Shown here in pieces: positions 36,566 to 45,128 of a DNA stretch of 64,000 nt (positions are counted from its first letter, which is position 1; each line of letters begins with the position of its first letter). This DNA is from Roseihalotalea indica (GTDB lineage Bacteria; Bacteroidota; Bacteroidia; Cytophagales; Cyclobacteriaceae). The notes below the pieces were generated by a model. That model saw nothing but the letters and a program-made list of their open reading frames with translations, ran no database searches and was not told the origin of the DNA. The stretch is taken from the NCBI RefSeq assembly GCF_022458895.1, contig NZ_JAINFL010000018.1, positions 1-64,000 of the forward strand, in the 5' to 3' direction. The translations under genes were made by a program, and so were the position numbers.

Positions 36566-38038
36566 TTAAAGATTCAGATGCATTTGCTGCTCAGAGGAAA
36601 TAGGGGAAGCGGGCAGACTCACGGTGAAACAGGTGCCTTCGCCCAAGGTAGAGTCTACAGAAATAGTACCTTTCATTTTCTCAATGGTTTCCTTCACAAT
36701 ATACAGCCCCAATCCAGAACCGCTCTGCTGCTCGCTGGCACGATAAAACATGTCGAATATTTTATTGATATGCTCTTTAGCAATGCCCAGCCCGTTGTCG
36801 CGTACCTGCAATGTAACTTCCTGCTGAGAGGCAAAAACGGATACCCGGATCATGCCCGGACGACGATGCACACTGCTGTATTTATAGGCATTGCTAATTA
36901 AGTTGCTCAATATAACTTTAATACGATGAGCATCTGAATAGAAAGGAGCTGTCTGGTGTATTTCCACATCCTTCTCAATCTGCGAAGCGAAGGTTACATA
37001 ACCCAAGCTTTCAAATACATCATTAACCAGCGATTTGAAGTCAATAGCGCTATTCCGAAGCGACTGATTGGAATTTTTGGAATAATCCACGATCTCATGA
37101 ATGAACTCATTAAGACGGGTAATGCTTTTCTCCATCAGTTGAAGGTACATAGCCTGTTCTTCTGGGTCTTCCTCGTGCCGGAATATATCAATCAGCCCCA
37201 GTAAAGAAGCGAGAGGCGCCTTCAGATCATGGGTGGCTCCGTACAGAAAGCGCTCGAGGTGTTGATTGGATGTGCGCAGGGAGTGTAAATTCCGGGTCAA
37301 CGTATCTTCTAAACGCTTTTGAGCATCAATTGAAACCAAACAGACAGCCGTAGTTTGCTGGTCTGATAGCTGGGTGTTGGCTAGCACCCACAATGGCCGC
37401 TCACTTTCGGGGTTAAGTTGCCACTCGGCTCCATCCCAGAGGGTTCGTTCTTTCAATAATTCGGCTAGAGGCAACGTGCGCTGAATCTGCCCACTGTATA
37501 TAGCTACCTGTTGCTGTAGCTGCTGCTGAGGCCGTATGCCTAAGTGCCGCTGGGCAGCGGTATTGCTCATCAGGCACTTACCCGACCGATCGCACTCAAA
37601 TAAAAAGACATTGGAGAAAGACGCTGGCAATATAGTACGAGGAGCTGATTCCCGCTCGGGCGCTGGCAACGCTGTCACGGTTATGAGCTGAAGGGGTTCT
37701 TCGTTATCAGAATCTATATGCTCTACGGTGAGTTGTACATATTGCTGCGAACCATCTTTCCGTTGCACATACTGTAACCCCCGCTCCGAATTCCCGCTCA
37801 CATAATTTTGATACGAAAGGCGCGCCCGCTCTCGGAAATGCGCAGGAGCCAATTTCTCTAGTGGCTGCTCCAGTAATTCATCCCGGGTGTAGCCGTAGAT
37901 AGCGCAAAATGTGTCATTCACCTCTATCAGTTGCCGCTGAGCGTTGATTAAGCCTAGTCCTAATGCGGAAGATTGCCATAATTTTTGCCCTAGCGTAGCC
38001 GATTCGGTCATAATGTGCGGAAGTTCGTTTGGTTGCAA
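36566..38038 (-). CDS. PAS-domain sensor histidine kinase
   Basis: A 490-residue soluble kinase. The first PAS domain lies at about 15-125 (LGLINAQRQLIEVNDTFCAIYGY), with a second, weaker PAS-like domain at about 140-240 (FLFECDRSGKCLMSNTAA). HisKA carries phospho-acceptor His 270 (YGATHDLKAPLASLLG). HATPase_c shows the N-box (LSNLISNAYKYS) and G-boxes (RDNGLGIA, GSGLGLYIVKE). No TM or receiver domain is present, so it is cytoplasmic and needs an external response regulator, which is not encoded nearby. MTESATLG at residue 10 is an alternative start. A 6 bp inverted repeat (ATGAGG-TACG-CCTCAT, 38039-38054) abuts the start and could be an operator. Confidence 0.92.
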   Translation of the reverse strand: MQPNELPHIMTESATLGQKLWQSSALGLGLINAQRQLIEVNDTFCAIYGYTRDELLEQPLEKLAPAHFRERARLSYQNYVSGNSERGLQYVQRKDGSQQYVQLTVEHIDSDNEEPLQLITVTALPAPERESAPRTILPASFSNVFLFECDRSGKCLMSNTAAQRHLGIRPQQQLQQQVAIYSGQIQRTLPLAELLKERTLWDGAEWQLNPESERPLWVLANTQLSDQQTTAVCLVSIDAQKRLEDTLTRNLHSLRTSNQHLERFLYGATHDLKAPLASLLGLIDIFRHEEDPEEQAMYLQLMEKSITRLNEFIHEIVDYSKNSNQSLRNSAIDFKSLVNDVFESLGYVTFASQIEKDVEIHQTAPFYSDAHRIKVILSNLISNAYKYSSVHRRPGMIRVSVFASQQEVTLQVRDNGLGIAKEHINKIFDMFYRASEQQSGSGLGLYIVKETIEKMKGTISVDSTLGEGTCFTVSLPASPISSEQQMHLNL

Positions 38039-38209
38039 ATGAGGTACGCCTCATTCATATTGTGCCTCGAATATAAGTTATGTCTAGGCAAAAAAGTAAT
38101 CGGCTTAGCGGGCAAACCAGATTTTTTTTGTAGCTGGGTAGGTATAAAAGCTTACAAACAAAAGACGGTCAACTATTTACAAACGCACAGTTAAATTACT
38201 ACTTAAGGG

Positions 38210-38725
38210 CTATTTTTTTGGTTTCTTATAAAGCGGCACGGTGCTGCACGGTTCGCCATACATGATGCTGGTCGCATACGGGCGGAGCAGGCGGGTGATC
38301 TCTACATAAGCGAAAGGTGGAACCGGCTTGTTACCACACCCTTTTACCACAACTTTGGCATCTTGAAAATCGGCCGGATCAATCTTTGACAGCACCTCCT
38401 GAAACAGCACAGCCTCCAACGTTTCTAAAGAACCAAAAACAACGCGCCTGGCATACGGTTCCAGTTTGGTGGCCAGTAGCATATACGCCCAGGTCGGTAC
38501 AATGGCATCTACCGAGCAGGTAAGGGCTACGTACTGATCCTGGTACTGCGACCAGTCGTGTTCCTTCACAAACGTCCGGAAATCCTTTTCCCGCAGAATC
38601 ATCTCCTGAAACAGGTTATCCTTTATATCATACACCACCCGATCGCCCTCAGGGTAGTAGTCTTCCAGATCAAAGGTGATCAGCGGGCTATTTGCTACTC
38701 TATTTATAATTTCTGTATCGGTCAT
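38210..38725 (-). CDS. DUF2480 family protein
   Basis: A 171-residue protein conserved in Bacteroidota and recognised from ITFDLEDYYPEGDRVVYDIKDNLFQ..., YVALTCSVDAIVPTWAYMLL, and the C-terminal VVVKGCGNKPVPPFAYVEIT and MYGEPCSTVPLYKK. Two conserved Cys (in VKGCG and EPCSTV) suggest metal or redox chemistry, but the family has no assigned function. It is cytoplasmic (no signal). It stands alone, with 171 bp before the kinase gene and 128 bp after TsaB. Confidence 0.88.
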   Translation of the reverse strand: MTDTEIINRVANSPLITFDLEDYYPEGDRVVYDIKDNLFQEMILREKDFRTFVKEHDWSQYQDQYVALTCSVDAIVPTWAYMLLATKLEPYARRVVFGSLETLEAVLFQEVLSKIDPADFQDAKVVVKGCGNKPVPPFAYVEITRLLRPYATSIMYGEPCSTVPLYKKPKK

Positions 38726-38853
38726 TTTCTCGATGGTTAAATGGTTAAATTGCTAATTGTTGGCGGTTAGCAGGTTTCAAGTTAGAACGCTTCTTCGCTC
38801 CGCTTTCCTCTCTATTTACTCCACGCTCCTTGCTCCCAGCACCATGCCATTCA

Positions 38854-39546
38854 CTAACGCAACGGGTTCTTTTTAGGTTGGGTGGTACGGTACTCCTTCA
38901 GGTAGAATGGCACAAAGTAGGCTAAGTCTTCAAAAGCAGATTGCTCAAATTTACCCTGCGCCAGTTCGCCTATCCATTGGGCTGAGGGCTGAATACCAGA
39001 CACGAAATAGGCATTGGGGTGGTTTCCGAATAAAGACTGGCACTTATCACTCCCATCTCCAAAGAACAGCATCGGGTGCTCTTCCAGTTCTTTCTGGAAA
39101 GAATGATCATCCAGAATAACCGGACGCGTTTCCCACATCTCCTGCCCGGTTTCATCCTGCAACAGGCAGTATACTTCCATGCGGCGGGCATCCAGCATGG
39201 GGCACAACCAGGCTCCCGACACATTGTACGGCTGCATGCCGCGAGCCATTGCCTCTAGCGTATTCACCCCAATTACTGGGATATCCAACGCATAGCCAAT
39301 TCCTTTCACGGTAGACACGCCAATCCGTAAGCCAGTATACGAGCCGGGGCCGACAGATACCGCTACTGCGTCTAGCTGGCTCCGTTCCACTTCGCAATAG
39401 CGCAACAGATCATCAATCAGCACATGCAGCAGGGATGAGTGCGATTTATCCAGATGCACCTCCTGCAAGCCTAATAGGGTTTCCCCCCGGTGCAATGCCA
39501 CCGAACAGGTTTTGGTAGCCGTCTCTATACTAAGAATTGTAGCCAT
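38854..39546 (-). CDS. tsaB: tRNA threonylcarbamoyladenosine biosynthesis protein TsaB
   Basis: A 230-residue ASKHA-fold protein. The start MATILSIETATKTCSVAL and the segment VSVGPGSYTGLRIGVSTVKGIGYALDIP (about 65-93) are diagnostic. TsaB dimerises with TsaD and works with TsaE and TsaC to place t6A on tRNAs that read ANN codons. Length is normal. The C-terminus (YFVPFYLKEYRTTQPKKN) is typical for Bacteroidota members. It is transcribed divergently from murF. Confidence 0.95.
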   Translation of the reverse strand: MATILSIETATKTCSVALHRGETLLGLQEVHLDKSHSSLLHVLIDDLLRYCEVERSQLDAVAVSVGPGSYTGLRIGVSTVKGIGYALDIPVIGVNTLEAMARGMQPYNVSGAWLCPMLDARRMEVYCLLQDETGQEMWETRPVILDDHSFQKELEEHPMLFFGDGSDKCQSLFGNHPNAYFVSGIQPSAQWIGELAQGKFEQSAFEDLAYFVPFYLKEYRTTQPKKNPLR

Positions 39547-39826
39547 GAATAACGAAGGGTTGAAGGATTGAATGGAAGCTGGAGGGCGGAGGCAGGAAGC
39601 GGGAGGCAGTTACTGGCAACCCCTGAGCCCATCAGTAATTTAGCCATCCAACCATTCAGCAATCAAACAATCAATTACTTGCCAATCAACAAAATCCTGA
39701 ACAACTTTGATCAGTTTATATGGATAAAGTAAAAGACAAAAGTATACTAAATATTCGCACTGCTAAAATGCCAACGTAAATTGTCCTTCAATCCTTCAAA
39801 CATTCACTCATTCCATCATTCACCCT

Positions 39827-41113
39827 ATGAAAACCACCGCTGAGCTTTACGAGATATTCCATTCCTACCCGCATGTGTCTACCGATACCCGTAAGATTGA
39901 ACCGGACTGCCTGTTCTTTGCCCTGAAAGGGGAAAACTTCAACGGGAATCGCTTTGCCACCGATGCCCTGGAGAAAGGTGCGGCCTACGCCGTGATTGAT
40001 GAGGCTGAATACCAAACCAACGACCGCTGCCTGCTAGTGGATGATGTACTCACTGCCCTGCAACAACTGGCCCACCACCACCGCATGCAACTCAATATCC
40101 CCATTATCGGGATTAACGGGACGAATGGCAAGACGACCACCAAGGAGCTGCTTCATGCCGTGCTCCGTCAGAAGTACCGTACGCTGGCAACAAAGGGCAA
40201 CCTGAACAACCACATTGGTGTGCCGCTCACCCTGCTGGAGATGACCGCCGAAACCGAGATCGCCATTATTGAGCTGGGGGCTAATGCCATTGGCGAGATT
40301 GCCACCCTCTGCCGCATTGCTCACCCTACCTACGGACTGACCACCAACATTGGCAAAGCCCACATGGAAGGCTTCGGCGGACTGGAGGGAGCCATCCGGG
40401 GCGAGAGCGAGCAGTATGATTATCAGCTGAAAACCAACGGCACGGTCTTTATCAACTCTCAGAACCCCATTCTTAGCAACATGGCCAAGCGGTTTAAGCA
40501 GCCTTACTTCTACCCCGCTTCCGGCGATTACTTTCACTGCGAGTTTATCTCGGCCGACCCTTATATTATCTACCGCCACGAGAACGGTGAGGAGGTGCAG
40601 ACGCAGTTGTTGGGTGCTTATAACTTTGAGAATATTGCGGCGGCTCTGTGTATCGGGAAGTTCTTTGAGGTGCCCGCTGAGCAGGCCAATCAGGCGGTGG
40701 CGGCGTATCAGCCTTCCAACAAGCGCTCTCAGATTGTGCAACGTGGTAGCAATACCATCATTCTGGATGCCTACAATGCTAACCCCGACTCCATGCAGGC
40801 CGCCATACAGAACCTGAAGGCCATGCAGGCTCCGGGCAAAGTAGCCATTCTGGGCGATATGTACGAACTGGGCGAAGACAGCCCGCAGGAGCACCGGTCT
40901 ATTGGTGAGCAGTTGGCTGAGGCTGGTTTTACGCAGGTGTTTCTGTGTGGAAAGCTGATGAAAGATGCGGCCGATGCTTACCCCGAGGCGCACTACTTTC
41001 CGCAGAAAGCTGACCTGGAAGCGCACTTGCAGCAAAACCCTATTCAGCAGAGCACAATCTTGCTGAAAGCCTCCCGGGGCATTGCACTGGAGACGTTGGT
41101 GGACTTACTCTAA
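39827..41113 (+). CDS. murF: UDP-N-acetylmuramoyl-tripeptide--D-alanyl-D-alanine ligase
   Basis: A 428-residue cytoplasmic Mur ligase that adds D-Ala-D-Ala to UDP-MurNAc-tripeptide in peptidoglycan synthesis. The N-terminal domain has STDTRKIEPDCLFFALKGENFNGN. The P-loop GINGTNGKTTTKE lies at 96-108, followed by KGNLNNHIGVPLTLLEM, the central-domain GANAIGEIATLC and TNIGKAHMEGFGG, and the C-terminal DAYNANPDSMQAAI and LGDMYELG. All key motifs are intact and the length is normal. DUF2461 follows after 40 bp on the same strand and is probably co-transcribed. Confidence 0.97.
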   Translation: MKTTAELYEIFHSYPHVSTDTRKIEPDCLFFALKGENFNGNRFATDALEKGAAYAVIDEAEYQTNDRCLLVDDVLTALQQLAHHHRMQLNIPIIGINGTNGKTTTKELLHAVLRQKYRTLATKGNLNNHIGVPLTLLEMTAETEIAIIELGANAIGEIATLCRIAHPTYGLTTNIGKAHMEGFGGLEGAIRGESEQYDYQLKTNGTVFINSQNPILSNMAKRFKQPYFYPASGDYFHCEFISADPYIIYRHENGEEVQTQLLGAYNFENIAAALCIGKFFEVPAEQANQAVAAYQPSNKRSQIVQRGSNTIILDAYNANPDSMQAAIQNLKAMQAPGKVAILGDMYELGEDSPQEHRSIGEQLAEAGFTQVFLCGKLMKDAADAYPEAHYFPQKADLEAHLQQNPIQQSTILLKASRGIALETLVDLL

Positions 41114-41153
41114 TTTTGTAAGTTGCCCGCCAACGAAACAACATCACTGACCT

Positions 41154-41813
41154 ATGGACACTGCCTATATTCTCTCGTTTCTGAGCGACCTGCAAGCCAA
41201 CAACGAAAAGACCTGGATGGACGAGCACCGCGACCGCTACCAAACGGCCAAGCAGCACTTTATTGAACTCATCGGCTACATGCTGGGCGAGCTTAGCATC
41301 GATGATGAAAGCCTGCGCGGCCTCACCCCAAAAGACTGTATCTTCCGCATCAACCGGGATATTCGTTTCTCTAAAGATAAGGCTCCGTACAAGAACAACT
41401 TTGGGGCAGCGATGGCCGAGGGCGGAAAGAAGACTGATAATGCGCTGTATTATCTGCACCTGCAACCCCACAATGAATCCTTCTTAGCCGGGGGTATTTA
41501 CCAGCCCCCCAAAGAAGTGCTCGCCAAAGTACGGCAGGAGATTGACTATAACGCCAGCGAGCTAAAAACCATCACCGACGCACCCGACTTTAAACGCTAC
41601 TTTGATAAGATTCAGGGAGATGCGCTGAAGAGGGCCCCCAAAGGCTACGAGCCCGACCATCCCAATATTGAACTGCTTAAACTTAAAGACTACCTGGTGA
41701 TGCATAAATTCACCGATGCCGAAGTCACCGACAAAAACTTTCCCCGCATCGCCGTCAAGATCTTTCATAGCATGCAGCCCTTCCTTCAGTACCTGAATGT
41801 GGCGGTAAGTTGA
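41154..41813 (+). CDS. DUF2461 domain-containing protein
   Basis: A 219-residue protein of the DUF2461 (TIGR02453) family: LSFLSDLQANNEKTWMDEHRDRYQ at the start, then IFRINRDIRFSKDKAPYKNNFGA (about 64-86) and YYLHLQPHNESFLAGGIYQPP (about 100-120). Function is unknown in the literature known to me. It is predicted cytoplasmic and likely in one transcript with murF. Confidence 0.92.
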   Translation: MDTAYILSFLSDLQANNEKTWMDEHRDRYQTAKQHFIELIGYMLGELSIDDESLRGLTPKDCIFRINRDIRFSKDKAPYKNNFGAAMAEGGKKTDNALYYLHLQPHNESFLAGGIYQPPKEVLAKVRQEIDYNASELKTITDAPDFKRYFDKIQGDALKRAPKGYEPDHPNIELLKLKDYLVMHKFTDAEVTDKNFPRIAVKIFHSMQPFLQYLNVAVS

Positions 41814-41899
41814 GGTAGTCCCTTCTACCCCAACCTAGGCCACTGGTTGGCATACCGCAACCACCCTCAAAGACAGGAGTGTATGCCAGGCAATGCTAT

Positions 41900-42472
41900 C
41901 TATTTGGGCACCGCCTGGTTAGCAGGTGGAATGATAAAGTTGTAGCCTACGGTAATTAATACTGGCCAGGCCGAAGTAACGGTGGATATTCGTGGATCAT
42001 TCTTGATGGCTTGTTCAGTATCGGAATATTTAGATGATCTAATGGGTAACAGTAGTCCTATATCCCAGTAGTTACCTTCGGTCATCCGGGAGTTAATCTT
42101 AACCCCTAACCCAAAAGTAGGCCCCGTATATACGTCATTGTACTCGGGAAGTCCTTTTACTTTTGTGGCGGCATTGGTACCGTACATGCCTACCATATAA
42201 AATTGCGTTAAAGAGGCGCTGGTGAATTCTTTGCGCAGGCCAACGTTGAATCCTATACCCGCTAACTGATAGCCCAACGCACCAAATAAGTTTAGTCTGT
42301 CTATTACGTTTGTTCCGCCTCGTAATCCCAGCAAGCCGCCGTAGGGCAAACCAATGCCTACGCCTACGGAGCTGGCCCCTTTTCTAGAGCTTAAATGTCC
42401 GTCTTGCGCGTATCCGCAGTAAGCAAGTTGCAGGCAAAGCAATAAAAGTACTAGTGTCTTAGTCGTAGTCAT
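41900..42472 (-). CDS. Secreted beta-barrel-like protein of unknown function
   Basis: A 190-residue protein with a signal peptide (LVLLLLCLQLAYCGYAQ, cleaved near 23) and alternating hydrophobic/Gly-rich strands (SSVGVGIGLPYGGLLGLRGG, LNLFGALGYQLAGIGFNVGLR, GPTFGLGVKI, YWDIGLLLPIR, WPVLITVGYNF) compatible with a small outer-membrane barrel. No named family was recognised. It lies 10 bp after the DUF2846-like gene, so the two form an operon. Confidence 0.7.
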   Translation of the reverse strand: MTTTKTLVLLLLCLQLAYCGYAQDGHLSSRKGASSVGVGIGLPYGGLLGLRGGTNVIDRLNLFGALGYQLAGIGFNVGLRKEFTSASLTQFYMVGMYGTNAATKVKGLPEYNDVYTGPTFGLGVKINSRMTEGNYWDIGLLLPIRSSKYSDTEQAIKNDPRISTVTSAWPVLITVGYNFIIPPANQAVPK

Positions 42473-42482
42473 ATGGTTATTA

Positions 42483-43010
42483 TTAGAATGTCCAGCTGGG
42501 GTCTACTACTGCTACCTTTGCTTTACCTTTAACCGCTTCGTATCGCTCCATGCCGTTTTTAATGAAGAAGGACATATCTTCCTCCTGCCCTTTCAATGCT
42601 TTAGGCTCTTTTTTAGCCATTATCTTTTTTACTCGCTTCACTATCCTTGTATTATCGGGCGAAACCGGATTCAGCTGCACGGCTGCTTTAATAACGCCGG
42701 GCACGGGGCGCACTTCCAGAATATAGGTTGCATCTGGCTGAAGATCGGCGGTAACATAATCGCGGTTTTCGGCAGCCACCCAAAAAACATGCTCGCCCGG
42801 ATCGCACTCGTAGGCGAAATAGTGGACGCCATTCATTTTACCGAGGTACTTCTCTCCGTCAAAGTACTTAAAGTTAATAATGGCCCCTGCTCCCGATACC
42901 CGAGCAAAATATACCAGCGACTTGCCTTTAGAAGGTTGAGGGAACTCCTGACCAAAGGCATTAAGGCTTACGAGAGCCGTAAACAACGAAAGCAAAATAA
43001 TGTTTTTCAT
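42483..43010 (-). CDS. DUF2846-like secreted protein
   Basis: A 175-residue protein with a signal peptide (MKNIILLSLFTALVSLNAFG). The segment LVYFARVSGAGAIINFKYFDGEKYLG...NGVHYFAYECDPGEHVFW (about 30-80) followed by TYILEVRP matches the DUF2846 pattern of small periplasmic beta proteins. The C-terminal part has VKKIMAKKEPKALKGQEEDM and is not conserved. It is first in a two-gene operon with the small barrel-like protein. Function unknown. Confidence 0.7.
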   Translation of the reverse strand: MKNIILLSLFTALVSLNAFGQEFPQPSKGKSLVYFARVSGAGAIINFKYFDGEKYLGKMNGVHYFAYECDPGEHVFWVAAENRDYVTADLQPDATYILEVRPVPGVIKAAVQLNPVSPDNTRIVKRVKKIMAKKEPKALKGQEEDMSFFIKNGMERYEAVKGKAKVAVVDPSWTF

Positions 43011-43675
43011 ATTTATTATTGAATAATACAGGCGTTTTACATCAATATGTAAATAATTATTGTTGCAATATCAAAAATAAACTCACTCTAACAAAATACA
43101 TTCACCCACCTTAACTTACACTATTATCTATGAGATTATGGCCGTTAGCGCAACGGGCTGCTGCCTGAAAAAGGCGGCGGCAAGGGGGGCGGATAGTAGT
43201 TCTTTCCAATGGTTATACTGGTAGTGCTACTGCGGAGTCTGCGTGGCAATTAGTCCATAAGAATACAACACCGCTCCTTTCCTGCTACTGCCGGGTTAGC
43301 AGGCCTAAAGCACCGCCTATACCACATATGCTGACCTTAAAGCAGACTACTGTGGATAGAAGGCGGCACCGAGATTTATCTTATACAACCTTAGAAAAGT
43401 GATGGTAATGTTTGGGCAGTTTTGTCAGGCTTGCCTGGAATGAAATACATGAATATCCATGAAGCAGCAAAACCTTACATTTAATCCAATGCATTTACTT
43501 ATAAGCCAGCCAGGGTGGGGGGTGTTTTATTTGGCAGGATAGTACCTCCAGCATCTGGGGCGGGTATAAAAGCACCTTCCCAGTTAAGAGTATCCGTTTT
43601 TGCTTCTATCCTATTCTGCCAAACTACTCATTAGAGTACAATAACTGCTTGCACTCTAATGGTTTGCATTAACCT
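43011..43675. other. Non-coding region
   Basis: 665 bp with no credible gene on either strand. It contains a strong GC hairpin (GCTGCTGCCT at 43157-43166 with AGGCGGCGGC at 43172-43181, some G-T pairs). It presumably holds the promoter of the DUF2846-like gene in its first 100 bp (AT-rich). Confidence 0.5.
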
Positions 43676-43815
43676 ACCAGAGTGTAATGCTTTAGAGCAC
43701 TAGAGTGCAACGCTCCAAGCCATTAGAGTGCGACAGTGTAAGACACCAGAGTGTGATGCTGTAAAGCACTAGCGTGTAATACTTTAAAGCACCAGGGTGC
43801 GATGCCTTGAAGCAC
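43676..43815. repeat. Degenerate tandem repeat, 22-24 bp units, about six copies
   Basis: Successive units follow ACYAGAGTGYRATGCTTTRAAGC: ACCAGAGTGTAATGCTTTAG (43676), ACTAGAGTGCAACGCTCCAA (43699), CATTAGAGTGCGACAGTG (43721), ACACCAGAGTGTGATGCTG (43743), then ACTAGCGTGTAATACTTTAA and ACCAGGGTGCGATGCCTTGA. Related words already appear at 43628-43665. Each unit contains a small palindrome such as TGCTTTAGAGCA. There are no spacers of constant unique sequence, so it is not a CRISPR array. Confidence 0.75.
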
Positions 43816-43945
43816 GCTAGTGGTTTTACGTAAATTACCCAGGCCCGATAAAGGGAGTAACGAGAATAAAGGGGCCAGGAGATAGCCTACTTTTAAAGAG
43901 AGAATACGCTCTAGATTGCCCAACAGGCCCAGATTGCCTAAGCAG

Positions 43946-43975
43946 CTTCAGAGTCCTCTTCGAGTGACTCTGAAG
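43946..43975. repeat. Perfect 10 bp-stem hairpin
   Basis: CTTCAGAGTC and GACTCTGAAG enclose a 10 nt loop. It lies 85 bp downstream of the HU-like gene's stop on the minus strand and could end that transcript, though no T tract follows in that direction. Confidence 0.6.
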
Positions 43976-44060
43976 AGGGGAAATTTCTTTATGATTAGAG
44001 GGGCCTCGCCCGGCCTTCACTCTGCCCGGCGGGGGACGTAAGAAGCAGCGTACAGGGTGC

Positions 44061-44783
44061 TTAGGTTACGATGGGATCGCCTCCGCCCGGGTCAACAACC
44101 ACATCACCTACTGAGAGGGCGCTCTTCAGGGTACCTACCTGCCCATTGGCTTTGCGCACTTCCAGCTTGTACACCCCATCCGCTAAGGCAGGAACTTTAA
44201 AGATAAGCTTGCTGGGGCGGTGCTCGCCAAACTTCGCTACTTTAAAGTCTTTACCCTTGTTATTCACAAAGAATACGCCCTGGGCGGGGTCGGTTTCGTC
44301 AAAGCTCAGGCGCTTGCCATTGATGCGGCCCATCTCGTTGGGGGTCAGCACTTGATTTTTGCTGCTGGTTTCAGTATCGAAATAGCTGGTGAGGGCCGGT
44401 TGGCTAACGGTGGCCTCTACCTTTTCGGTGCTTACAGTATCTGCAATATCTTTAATGGCAATGCCGGGAAAAAGATTAAGGTTTATCTGGTGGCGGCTGG
44501 GGTCAAACGAATCTTCCTCGTCGGTAAATACTCCCGAAATGCTGTAGCTGCTGTTTAGTAAGGAAGCATTGATATTTCTGCCTTTGCTCAGGAAAAAACG
44601 CATAGCCAGTGCATACTCTGAAATCACCTTGGTGGCTACCGACTCGGTGATGCCAGTGTTATGCAATACAACCATCTCAATAAGCTCCTGCTCCGTTACA
44701 CTTTTACCCGGTTGTACGGCTGCCCGGAAGTCAGTTGGGTCGGGCGTTAACGGATTGTCCACTAATGCATACGGTACTGCCAT
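44061..44783 (-). CDS. HU-like DNA-binding protein with DUF4469 domain
   Basis: A 240-residue protein. The N-terminus (MAVPYALVDNPLTPDPTDFRA, then VTEQELIEMVVLHNTGITES) matches the HU-DNA_bdg/DUF4469 type of Bacteroidota IHF-HU-like domain (about 1-115, including INLNLFPGIAIKDI). The C-terminal part (about 140-235) contains NGKRLSFDETDPAQGVFFV and an Ig-like strand set ending KLEVRKANGQVGTLKSALSV. Family members carry a DNA-bending fold, but their cellular role is not established. It has no signal peptide and is divergent from the PKD lipoprotein gene. Confidence 0.8.
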   Translation of the reverse strand: MAVPYALVDNPLTPDPTDFRAAVQPGKSVTEQELIEMVVLHNTGITESVATKVISEYALAMRFFLSKGRNINASLLNSSYSISGVFTDEEDSFDPSRHQINLNLFPGIAIKDIADTVSTEKVEATVSQPALTSYFDTETSSKNQVLTPNEMGRINGKRLSFDETDPAQGVFFVNNKGKDFKVAKFGEHRPSKLIFKVPALADGVYKLEVRKANGQVGTLKSALSVGDVVVDPGGGDPIVT

Positions 44784-45128
44784 GGTCTTTCAGTTTAGTT
44801 CTGTTAGTAAAGAAGTTTATTTTCCCGCTGCTCCTCCACTATACTCAAAGCTCACTATTACATACGTAATTTTTGTTAAGTATTAACACTTATATATTAC
44901 GATGCAACATCCGCTTAACGGCTCTGGTATTTACCCCTCGCTAACCCTCAAAAGGTGCGGTGAGAATAGGGATTTCTTCCTTGCGAGTTGCCAGAGAGGC
45001 AGGGTTGCTTCTATGGCCGCTTACCTCATCAATTTTCCATGCATCGCACTTATGTAATAAGCTCCCGCTAAAGGCAGAGTTTCACCCGCCAGATCGTGGT
45101 AAGTTTGTTTTGATTAACATGATCAGTC
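44784..45128. other. Divergent intergenic region
   Basis: 345 bp between the HU-like gene (minus) and the PKD lipoprotein (plus). It must contain two promoters. No clear stem-loop, repeat or additional gene was seen. Confidence 0.5.

Noticed and set aside
40034..41035. A 333-codon minus-strand open frame opposite murF
   Set aside because: Antisense to an intact murF with all Mur-ligase motifs; no recognisable protein features.
43676..43815. CRISPR array
   Set aside because: The units follow each other directly without unique spacers of constant length, and no cas genes are in the window.
43835..44020. Short open frames around the tandem repeat and the hairpin
   Set aside because: No start context, no domain, and they overlap repeats and inverted repeats.
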